The translations under genes and the position numbers were made by a program. Below are positions 43,201 to 55,400 of a stretch of 64,000 nt of DNA, piece by piece; position 1 is the stretch's first letter; each line of letters opens with the position of its first letter. The notes under the pieces were generated by a model. The model ran no database searches. It saw nothing but the letters and a program-made list of their open reading frames with translations, and was not told the origin of the DNA. This DNA is from Lineus longissimus (taxonomy: Eukaryota > Nemertea > Pilidiophora > Heteronemertea > Lineidae), in assembly GCF_910592395.1 (NCBI RefSeq), contig NC_088309.1, positions 16,740,599 through 16,804,598 on the forward strand, in the 5' to 3' direction.

Positions 43201-46200
43201 TAGTTAGGGAGATATAGCACTTCTTGTGTTTTCAGTTTTAGCCATCTGGTGGCAAAATCAGAAATTGAACAGAACCGAAATCCCAGGTGTCATTACATAG
43301 GGGAACATAACTTTCAGGTCGATAACTCCAGTAGTTACAAAACGTGCCTTGCTAACGGATGATGACGGATGCTGCGCCATAAGATAAGCAAAAAGTTAGG
43401 CGCAAATGGGAGAAGAAAAGATATTTCTACCAGTATCATGAGGAGGACGAGCAGTCAAATTACACAAGGAAGATGGCCCGTTCCTTATATGAATGCTGAT
43501 GCCTGGCCAAATCAATTCAGCTCCAACCAACAAGATCACCTTTCACGGGTCAGTAGACCCAAGTTAGATGGGATCTGTACGCATGACACCACATTTCTCA
43601 AAATTAACCCCTAGAACCCGAGCGGTTGGTTTCTGTGTCACTGACAAGAGGCACATATACCCGAGTGGCCGGTTTTGGTACCGAACGGATTAAGGCCCAT
43701 TTCCGTCAGCTACTGAACGAGTATTAGTTCAGCCACCTACCACAGGACATCTCTCCCATCACTCAGCGTGTTGCTAACGCCAGTCAAGCAGACGATCTTT
43801 TCATAGGGCAGCCCAGCAGGGTGCCTAGGGCTGGGAAAGAGCCGGTTTCGGTAAAAATGTCAAGAAAGTGGACACCACTCACATTTTCACCTCTGTTTAA
43901 AGAAATTGGGGCGTCTTCTTTCATTCAGGACTCTTTTTTAATAGATAGAGGAAAGCTAGAGGAACATCACAAACTTTACCTGGAAGGTTTTTCTCTTATA
44001 GTTTTTATTCTGATTCTTTTCAAATACCCTCTCAATACCCCAGGAACCCAGGGTACAGAGGTGGGTACCTCTGGGGAAGCCAGGGTTCTAAGAGTTAAGA
44101 ACAATCAACTCACTCTGCCTGGCTTGTTGTTTCCTCTTTTCTTCCTCTTTCTTCTTTTCGTCCTCTTCAAGTTCAATATCATAGTAGAGATCTTTCTGTA
44201 GTCTGAAAAAATTTCACACGAAGATATTACATATGAAAATAAATTGAATAGTTATGCCAACATGAAAATGAGCATAGATGCCAGAGTAGTGTATGGCATT
44301 GACATTTTGCTCTTCAGTGTCATGCACTCCAGTGCGGCATCTCACAATGTAATGACACCATGGAATGCCTGAGAGCGTGTCATTGCATGCATTATGGAAT
44401 AGAACTAGAAAATAAATAGTAGCCAACAAAATCTTTGCAAATATCGTTTGCAGCGAGTGGTTCTAAGCTTCAGGTTCTTCTGCATTCAATCTCAGATGGA
44501 TAGTCCTGGTCTGGTGACTAATGCCATCGTCTCAGGTCGAACACTAGTTCTAGTAGTTGTTGTCGTCCATTCATGCGATATTTTGAGTAGTGCCACACAG
44601 CCAGTTAAGCGCCAAATTGGCCAGAGGCTGCAGTCTCGGGCAGGCTATTTGCCCATAGCTGGTGACTGGACAGGTGAGAGGCAGGTAATTTCCACACAAA
44701 GATGGGTCTGCACACGGCACCTTTAGGGTTCCAATCTACTCCTAAGGTTTTAAATCGGAATTTCATCTCTTAGAATGGTTGCCTACTAAGCCAGTCTGCC
44801 AGCCTGATTTATTATAGCCTTTCTTTCCATGCAGGTAAAATCCTAATGACTTACTTCCTCTTTCCTTCCTTATCAGCAAGATCTGAAGATCTACATGTCA
44901 TGTCAGTTTGGAATCGATCAATGTCAATTTTAGTGATGCGGCAATGTAATGTCTGGAACACCTGGACTCTGTCTTCGGGATTTGTCACATGTTTATCACT
45001 GATCATCTTTGTCGGAATGAACCCGGTTACACCGTTGTCCAGCCTTGTCTTGACGCCAACTGCTGTTCCTGGGCAACTCCCAGCATCAAAATGGCTCCAA
45101 ACCTGTAACATGACAGATGAGGTTAGGTCAAATATTTTTGTATTTGAACTACTGGTAATCACATCACAACTGAAAAGAGTATAATAGCTGTATCAAGAGT
45201 CACTTTCACTAACATTTCCATCAGCAACAAGAAAAGTTAACAAATGGATTACGGGTATTCTATTATCATGCTCAAATAACTGTCAATAGAGAAATTTTTG
45301 GAACAAATACTCTGTCTAAACATTTGGTTTAAAATGCCAAACACGCAAAACTTTATAGATGTCATGATATCGTCCTACAAAAGAAACTAATCTGAACAGA
45401 TGTCACGTACCTCGCTAAGCTCAGGGAAATCTTTCTTAAGACAGAATGGACACTGCCACAGGCCTGTCTCATCATTCCTTACAGGGTTGGCCTGGTCGAG
45501 TTGCTCCCCTAGTGGTCGCTTCCTGGCTATGCCTGTCACTGTACACATGACTAGTTTCCCTAAGAGAATAAATGAATCGATTAATACAAAAATTCCTAGA
45601 TTACGCAATGCTTTGGGAATCATGGTCCAAGTGCACCCATTTCAGAACCACAGGGCAAAACAACAGTTTAAGATAGCTCAATAAGGTTTTTTGTGACAGC
45701 TTCCCCAAGACCAGAGCTTGCTGAATCAACAGCGAAAAGATTACTGTACCCCCAGCTATATATTTTTTCTTTTTCTTTAATGATCCCCATTTCAGCAGCC
45801 CCAAAACCACTAAAACAATTCCTGAAGACAGAATCACTTTATAATGGGTTTTAATGCAGAAAATGATTCAGTTCCAACATCCCCCTAAAGATGGATGTCG
45901 TTCTAACACTGAAGCCTTTAGAGAACAAGAGGCCCAAGGGCCTGGCGCTCAGCTGAAATGGCTAGGTGAAGGCAAGGGCCAAGTGTGTGTCGGTACCGTT
46001 ATTATGAGGCAACGTGAAGCTATAACGTCTAGCACGCAGAAGTGCTGGTGCGAAGACCTTCTTGCTATATCAGTGCATGCTGAAGTACTGAGTTGACGTC
46101 ACCCTGCTATATGACGTAAAGTCATTTCTATTGCCGTTGCAGTAGTGGGGTGTGTGATGACGTCAAGGAGTTGTGTGGTGACGTCAAAGAGTGGAGTCCT

Positions 46201-49200
46201 TGTCTTCATGCAGCGTAGGTGGAACTAATAACATGCACATGGACACAAGGTACATAATTATCACAGTGTATTTTGTGAGGTGGGGCCTGGTGCTTTACAA
46301 TGGTCAAATGAACCGACTGTTGTCTGGACATTGATGAAGTGGATGCAGCCAAATGTTTGGGACGGTCTTTTTTGTATGTGAAGAAAAGAAGATAAAGAGT
46401 TGATTAACAAAATGAACTTTATTGGTGTGACAGATATTTGATGCCTTTCGGCAGATATTTGAAGCGCCTTGCGGCAGATATTTGTTGCCTTGCGGCAGAT
46501 ATTTGATAACGCTCTCCGGGAATGGAAAGCAGTAGAACGAGTCAGCACACCTTACTCTGAATGTGGGAACAGCAAGTGCTTCCCTGGACTTGAAATGTGC
46601 CAACGACTCCTCTTGCAATAACCAACAACAGTAAATCTGTAAAAAAAGAGAAGAGAAATTAACACTGACTGAATAAAAAAGGGTGACATAGACGGGGAAA
46701 TGTACACCACCGGATACAGTCTGTGCTTGACCAGGCATCGGTCAGATGATATCCTGAACAAGGCATCTATGGAAGCAAATCCAGAAAGAGACTTAACCTT
46801 TGAAGGGCACACTTATTACTCAGTGAAAAGTCAGTCCTGTGGGCTGTTTTCCAATTCAAAATAAAAGTGTAACCTCTTTAAATTAGTCTCACAGACTGAA
46901 CCATAACACTCAACAGCCAACCGTGCCCACATGATGTGAGCCGAGAGCTGGGCTTAAAGATGAGCGAGTGGTGTACTACATTTTGAAAATTGTCTATCGT
47001 CTACGACATGTGACAGAACAGGATCTAGTGGACTTAATGATGAGGTACTATCAAATAAGGTGTCCATCAATTGAATCATGAGGGCCTGTTGAGTTATCCT
47101 CTTAGTCTTAGGCTATCGTTTTTGTCTTTTTTTACAGCCAACAGTACAACCATGCACAGCACAGTGTACAGACAGTACAGGATTGCAAACCAAAAACATG
47201 AGCATTGCTGCCTAACGAAACTGCAGTGGAATTCATACTACGATGTCATAATGTGACTTTCAAAATAATTTTTTTCACGGCCAATGACCAGACAGGGAGA
47301 AAACAAACGTAAATGGCGAGATTTGTTGCAAAATTGCCAACCACAACAACTCAGGGACCGTAGCCAAAATGGCCGACGGCGAATTCTCCGGTCGCTCGCG
47401 CAGTCCATAAACAAGCATCAATTTTACCCCATTTGGGTGCAAGCTTGGTCATCAAAGTTACAGAACTGTTAGAAATACATCTAAACAACATAAATATACA
47501 GTTAAAAGTGCATAAAAATCCCGTTTCAACCTCCGGGCGCTACCTTTTTTTCTCCGCCAGACTTCGGGCCCTACCGGTCGTTATTTAGTGCGACCGCCAC
47601 CAGAGTGTTTATCAAGATCTTTCGCCGTTTTAATTGCGCGTTTTAGGCAGATCAATCAATTATTACATGCATGCATTATATATCACCGAAATGATAATTG
47701 CGTAGGCTATTTGAAACTAAGTTCAGATATTATTTTCGATCTTTGAACTGAATTAAGGCAAGTGATTCTTGACACCCGGTCGACAAATCAGGACTTGCAA
47801 AATTCACGTGAGATCGCTTGCATCATCGGCACGTTTGAAAGCCGAATTTCACAAATTCCACAAATATTTATCACATACTATATGTATCACCACAAAGGTA
47901 ACTCTCTAGACTATTTGAAACCAAGTTCAGATACTTATTTTCACAAAAATTCGAAGCTATGCAAGCGATTTTTCAGTGGTAGAGATCGACGGAAACAAAT
48001 TTCTCGCTCTAAAATGACATGAGACGAGCACCAACTTTCGCTAATTTGTGCACAAAATTTCCGCAATATTATAAAAAACTATTGATAAATCTGAATTATA
48101 TAGACTCTTTGCAGTACCTTCACAAATTTCAGGTACATGGTCATGTTGATTAAAAGAGTATCAACCGATTGAACATGAGAAAGTTCACTCACCTTCATTG
48201 AAGCAGCGACTACCGCCATTTTTAAATGGTGGCATCTCTTCTATCGATCGGCCAATCAGCAGCACTGCTTGCAAAAAGTTGAGCCACCGCCAAATTTGAA
48301 ATCGCCAAAATTCAGTCAATGTGCCTGCAGCGCCAACTGGCGGTGAAAACTATATTAATTCCATTAAAAGTAAATGAAATGGCCAGGGCCATTGTGCTCA
48401 CCTCATGTGGAGGAAAGATGGATAAAGAGCATGGTCTTGTGTCATGTAGTGTTAGGTTTGATGTAGGTCCAAGCAATTACAATTTCCCCAAAATGGCCTA
48501 TTTACAGTACATTCGACCTCTGTGACCTTGAAAAGTAGGTCAAATCAAAGAAGACCCGGGTGACACATTGAATGGTTGTTAGAATTAGATGTACCTATGA
48601 TATAAAATTGGTGCCAATCGGGCAAGTCATTACTAGGAATAATGGCATTTTGAAGAATTTAGGATTTGGCCCCCTCCCTGGAGGCCAAACGGCAAATCAG
48701 ATCGCACCAAACTTCGGTACCTGATATCACCTGACCAAGGGGTACATGTGTACTTAATTTGTGATCAATAGTCATTGCAGTTAAGAAACGTGCCATAGTT
48801 ACGGCCTGACGGCCAATTTACGCCATTTGACCTCTGTGACCTTGACAAGAAGGTCAAATTAAAAACCTGTGTGACATATACTGTATGGTGTTTGGATGTA
48901 CCCATGATATCAAATTGGTGGCAATCGGGCAAGAAGTTAAGGAATAATCACATTTTTAAGGTTTTTGGATTTTGCCCCCTGGTGGTCAAGTGGTGAATCA
49001 TATTGGACCAAACTTCAGTCCCTGAGATCACCTGGCTAAGGGGTAAATGTGTACCAAATTTGGTATCAATAGTCATTGCAGTTTAGAAACGTGCCATCAT
49101 TACATCCTAACGGCTAATTTACACCATTTGACTTCTGTGACCTTGAAAAGGAGGTCAAATCAAAAACCCGGAGGATATATGATGCACCTTTGCTAGAAGT

Positions 49201-49412
49201 ACCTACCATATTTTTTTCAAAATTTCCCGACTACTATTAAGGGAGATATTGCATATTTTCACTTTTAACGTTTGGCCCCCTGGTGGCCAAACCATGAAAC
49301 AAATCGGACCGAAACTTGGTCTCCCAGGTGTCATTACATAAGGGTACATGTGTACCAAGTTTCAACTCAATAGCTCTAACAGTTACGAAACGTGCCCTGC
49401 TAACGGACGACG

Positions 49413-49447
<35 letters not shown>

Positions 49448-52400
49448 ACGACGGACGCCACGGTATGGGATAAGCTCACCTCTGCTAAGAGGTGAGCTAA
49501 AAATGAAAAAATATTAAAAAATATTCAGCCATATTTGAAATCAATATTTGCTCTGTGGACCGAGGTAAAAAGGGAAAGAAATCTAAACGCGAAATGACCT
49601 CATTCTCTTAATATAGGTCGGATCGCGCTGATTTTTCGTTTTTTGAGTTCACCTTGGGCAACTCCTAATTTACCACCGTCAACGAAGTGGCTGGGTCTTC
49701 CCGGTCAGAAATGTCCAATTTTGTCCACAGATGGGTCCCTAGATGGATGGATGGATGGATTGCAGGACGGACACCATTTGAACAGCAATTCTACTAGCTC
49801 CGCTGACTTTGTCAGCTGAGCTAAAAAATAACCAGCTGGAAGGGCTTTTTTTTGCCAGAAAAGTGATGGAGACCGACATCAGATGGGGTCGAAAGTGTTT
49901 TAGTTAAAAACTAGACACTTCTTCAAGCTGTAAAAACAAAATCTGCACCAAACTTAAAGGGGCTTAAAAATCCTATTTCGTCCGGTATTTTGAGAAGATA
50001 GTACAGTATACAGGTGAACTTGTCATGTACTTCCCTCATGCCAAGTCCTCCCTCTCATGTTGGCCAGTTATCGTGCATTAGAAGCAGAAGACTTGTTGCT
50101 CTCTGATTCAAAGAAACAAGCAAACTTTGCCTTTTAGATAATATTCAACCTAATATCCAGTTCATATGTACACATATGAACACATGTGAACACATATGAA
50201 CACATATGTACGCATATGAACACATATGAACACATATGTACACATATGTTCATATGTATACAAAACGTAGCACCTGCTTGAGCTATTGTGAAAGATTTCC
50301 CAATTCCCATTCCGGTCATTTAGGCTGTGTCACTCCACTGACTGTTCTTACCCATGTTCCCCTATGACCTTCTGAGGCGCCACACAGAAAATGAACCTTT
50401 CTTTGGCTTATCGCGCATTCCAATGGGCTGTACCGAGTGAACTTTCCTTCCTGATCACGGCACACCTGATCTTTTGACTGGGAATATAAAGAATGAACAT
50501 GATTCTTTTTTCGCCAGGTCAGAAGATCACGGCGCCACAAGTCCACAAGAGAACAGTCTAAGGAGACACAGCCTTGGGATTTGGTATTAATGTCTTACCA
50601 CACCACTCAGAGCAACAGAATATCCTTGAAGAACTGACATCAGCTGTTTGTTGGCTGCTCAAACAAGTCACACAATAGTGCCATTACTCACCGATATAGA
50701 ATGTTTGTGGTGTCTCCCTGGTGAGTAGATTGAATCTTTCCTCAGCTGTAGGTGATCGATATGGCACTCTCAGATCTTTGTAACGGTGGTTCAACTCGGC
50801 TCGAATGTCGTACAGCGTGATGTGTTTGTTGCCGTAGCCCTAGAAGAAAGCAAAGAAGAAATGTAAGTGAAACCGATGTCGGTTTTGGCAACAGAAGAGA
50901 TAGAGGAGTCTCATAGCCTTGTGGTTAACACTATTGCCTACCACACAATAGCACCTAGGTTCAATTCATGGAGAATTAGGATTGTTCTCAAAGGAAAATA
51001 GAAAAGCCAATTATTATTGTTATCATTCCAATCTTTAAAGATGAATATCTTTGTTTACAAAATGATGTCATGCTGATGTCACAAAAAACTTATAATTCTC
51101 TCTGCGTGACCATACAACACTCAATAGAGGATGGTGTGATGTAACAATATCAATGTTGCACGATCGTTGTTGGTTTCATTTGGATACGAGAAGTTTTTTT
51201 CACCTATCTCGTGACTTGCGGGATGTTTTAGAATAAAACTTGGATATGGTTATGTCACAATAGCAGCTGTACATCATCGGTTAAGCATCACTACGTTATT
51301 GAGAGAAATGTCAGCAGGAGGTCGGTTTGTCGCAACTTTTCTCAATGAAAACTATGTTGAAGAGATACGAGAGTGTGCGCGCACGATGTTTAAGATATCC
51401 ATCAATTAGTTCTTGTTATTATCAATGCTCTTAAAAATCCAAAACCAACCTGTCTCTCCAACTCCTCAGCAAAGGCATCCAAGTCGAGATCTTTCAATCT
51501 CTCTGGGCTCTCCAGGATTTCCTCCAGGGCTCCTGCAGGATTGGCATCCTCTGCTGTATCATCATACTCAAGGGCATCTACTGCCATCTTCCGCGCCCAC
51601 TCGTAGGTCTCAGGATGGACACGGGAACCATCCAAAACCTCCACGTACGCCTCCGTACTGCAAAGTGAGAGTGTCAAATTGTTTTAACCCTATATCTATT
51701 CCAGTTCAATTCTTATATGTCCTTATAGTCAATGATAATTTTTTCAGTGCCAAATTACCATCACGAACTCTAGTTTCATTGACCTAAGACAACGGGTCGT
51801 CAACACCAAAGGTCATGACGTTATGTTCGCCTTGTATGGTGTGTCTGTTTTGTGCGGATTCATTATGAAGCAGTGATTGATGGAACTAGAGTATGAACAT
51901 TCCATTCATCATAACTTAGATTTCAGAGAGATTTTAAGCATAATTTATGACAATAAAAGGTGTTCCATTGACCTTCTAGTTACCAATATTTTTATAAAAT
52001 GAAACGACCAGGGGCCATTGTGCTCACCGTATAGATATTTGGTGGTTAGGAATTCATCCTGGTTAACAAAAGAATATACATGTATATAGTATATAGGTCA
52101 AACCAAAGTCGGTTTGACATGTGATGTATCGTTCGTTGGAGTGCCTACCATAAAAATATCATCGAAAACAGGTCACTATTAAGCGAGATATTGCATTTTT
52201 TGACACAAAGTTGACAAATTCTAAAGCGAACTTCATTCAAGCAATACAATGTCCTTTACCACACTTCAGTCGGTATCGAAGTAATTGGTGCATTGTCAAA
52301 TCATACATGAAAATTTAAAATTTAAAATTAAAAGTTAAAAATTAACCCTATTGTAGGCCCTATTCTCAACATGTTCATTCGGCCGAGTTTAGCTTACTGA

Positions 52401-55400
52401 TCAGTGCAAAATTTTAGATCAGGAAATGAGAAGGTTCATTTTCACCGCCCGAGAAAATGTAAAAAGTCGGCCGAAACGTTGGTCATGCGAAATCCCCTTT
52501 AAAGGGGTACTGTACCGAGATTATGCTGGGTTAGCCCATATGGTAGTTAAGTGAATTCCAATGCAGGTGGCACTGCAGGTATGTTTATGAAAATGACAAT
52601 AAACAGGTCAGGGAACAACTGCCAACACTTTCTAATACAGAAGACACTTCTATCAGGGGCAACCCTGGCACTGACAAATGCTGCCTTTAATAGAGATGTG
52701 TCCTGATTACAGAGATGAGATTCTATTAAAAATTACCCATTTTGGACAAAATCAGTGTCCATGCTTAAATACAGAGGTGTCCAGATTATAGAGGTGAAAT
52801 TCTATAGAAATTACCTTTTGGGACAAAAATCAGTGTCCATACAAGAGAGGTTGTCTTGCTTGAATACAGGTGTCCTGATTACAGAGGTCCAATTCTATAG
52901 AAATTACCCATTCGGGACAAAATCAGTGTCCATACTAACGAGGGTGTCCTGATTCAATACAGAGGTATTTAACATTTTGTTCTTGGGAGGAGGGGGATGG
53001 TTGGCAGAACATCATTGGTTGTATAGCATTGCTATACCCGAATGCAGTTAAACCCATTAGTTTTAGGTCAGTAATCAGCAGTGAATGTATTATCATTCTT
53101 AAAAGCGAAGGATTTGTTTTTAGATAGACTCATTATCAGACACACTCCCCTTTAAATGACATCAATATTATACACATAGCCGACTTGGTCAAGTTCCCAG
53201 TGTTGATCAATAAGTCTTTATCATGAATGCTGATGATGCATTCGATGAATCTCAATTCTGCCGTCAGTGTATTGAGCCTTGAGAGAAACCAGTAGCGTTT
53301 GTACAACGAGCAGGGAGTTGAACCTACAACAGTCTGCAGTATATGGTAAGGTAAGCAGGACTAGAATTGCACCATGTCTATTTCAAACTGAAGATGTACA
53401 TGTATAGTGTAGTATTCTTAAACACCTGGATGTAGAATGAACCCCACTTTACAGTGTAAATGCACTGTGTGCAAACAAAGCCTTGTTTTGAATTTAGCAG
53501 TTATGGTTAGGCAACCATAACCATTGGGTTGTTGCAAAATGTGGAAGCTGTCAAAAAGCAATTAAAACGACATTATTTGATATTTTATTTAAATGTTTTA
53601 GAATAGAAATTGATACCTCACCCTCGCTATTGATTGTCTCGATGGAGCTGAAATGTTGGCAAAAAGCTCAGCTCCTTGACATTCACTTCATTTTGAAGAA
53701 GTTTTAATCGCTTTAGGACTTCAAGTTCCAGCTGAAATGGTGGTGCTTGTAGCCAACCCTTAATCTGCAATGGTTTATTTCATATGCATGTCAAATATCA
53801 TCCCATTTAGCCCTAATTCACTCAATTCTGTTGTTTCTATTTCATAGACTAAATAGCTCTGAAGCAACATGGCCTCTGCAGAGACGAACCCGAAGGTTTG
53901 CTTGATGTGCCTGGATGCCCCAGCCGTCTGGAAGGTAGGGCAGTTTGAAAATTGTGACCCATCAATCAGGGCTTTCCAACTTCTCCTCAGTGCGGGTCGT
54001 CGCTGATGGTCTCTGATGTAGAGATAATGCCACGAAAAATGTGCGACTTCCCCTAACTCACTTTATGGGATTGATTGTATGCATTAGTTAGCCGTAATAA
54101 GGAAGAATTAGAGGCTGAAATAGACTTGTTTTTACTAACTTGCCATGTGCTTGGTGGTTAAATTGCGATTGGGGCTCAGTCTTAGTGAAGCTTTCTCAAT
54201 AATCACTGAACTGGCCTTTCATCGCGATGTAGTTTCTCAATCCTCCTTTCTACTTCTAGCATGGCACAGGTGAACACTCTTACTGTGAGAGCTGCCTGCA
54301 TACCCACATCAAGGATCAGATAAAAAGTCAGCACCAAGTGATCTCCTGTCCTGCCTGCCAAGGACATTCCCGACCAGATGACTCCACATTGGGCAAGAGT
54401 GGGACTAATGTTGCTGGTGCTGGGGGAGATGAGGATATGCTGCCACGTGGACTTGGTCGCCCACAAGCCACAGCAAGAGATCCCAAGGAGGACGCACTCG
54501 GACATGCCAACTGCAAGCTGTGTCACTTTAAAGGTAAAACAATAAAGGCTGTTAACATGTGTAAGGAGTGCAAATCAATGCCACTGTGTGGGAAGTGCTC
54601 CCAAGCTCATCGAATGAATAAAGTAACACAGAACCACGTGGTGACTGCTCTTGCTGGACTGACAAGGGATGAAGTTTTTTGCAAAGCCCATGACGAGGTT
54701 CTCAAGTTTTTCTGCCATGCATGCTCGATGAATGTTTGCCATGTCTGTATTTCACTGGACCATGTGGACCATGCAGTTGAGACATTTAACGATGTCGTCA
54801 ACACTGAGGTTGTAAAAGTCCGAAGTGCAGTGGAGAAGGAAGAGACGAGGTTGGAGATGTTGAAATCCGATGAGAAAGAACTGCAGGAATCAAAAGCAAC
54901 TGCACAAGAAATGGAAGCCGTGTTGATTAAGTCCATTGAAGACCATGCTGAGAAGTGTATTGAGGAGATCCTCAAGAATAAGGAGGCTTTGAAGAAACAA
55001 GTTGGGGCCGATTTTGAAGTTGTGAGAGTGATAGAGAAACGGTTGGAGGCAATGCAAGGGTACCAGAAGACATCTGCTGATGTTGTCGCTGCAGCGAATC
55101 TGCTTCTGAATGAGCAGGCCGAGCTGCATTCGACTTACATAGAGAAGTTGGTGGATCTAAAGCAGCAGCTTGACAAGTTGAAGGAAGAACAACCTGCTTA
55201 TGAGGAGGACAGGGAAATGTACCGAACAGCTTTCAAGAATGTTCGTAAGAGAGCAATAAAATTTTATCCTAGGACACCTAATTGTGATATTGGTAGATTC
55301 AAAGACCTAAATGCTAGGGCCAGATGCAGTGGCGTTATATTATCAATTTAGAGTGGGTGATAATTGTTAACGGAAGGCTGATGAGGCCAGAGTTGCTGAA

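Noticed and set aside
44448-44726. 92-residue plus-strand frame (hydrophobic [12 protein letters not shown])
   Set aside because: No acceptor/donor fit or family similarity; lies in a SUPT6H intron and looks like chance.
54607-54975. 122-residue minus-strand frame opposite TRIM copy 1
   Set aside because: Antisense shadow of a conserved coding exon; the same shadow appears opposite copy 2.
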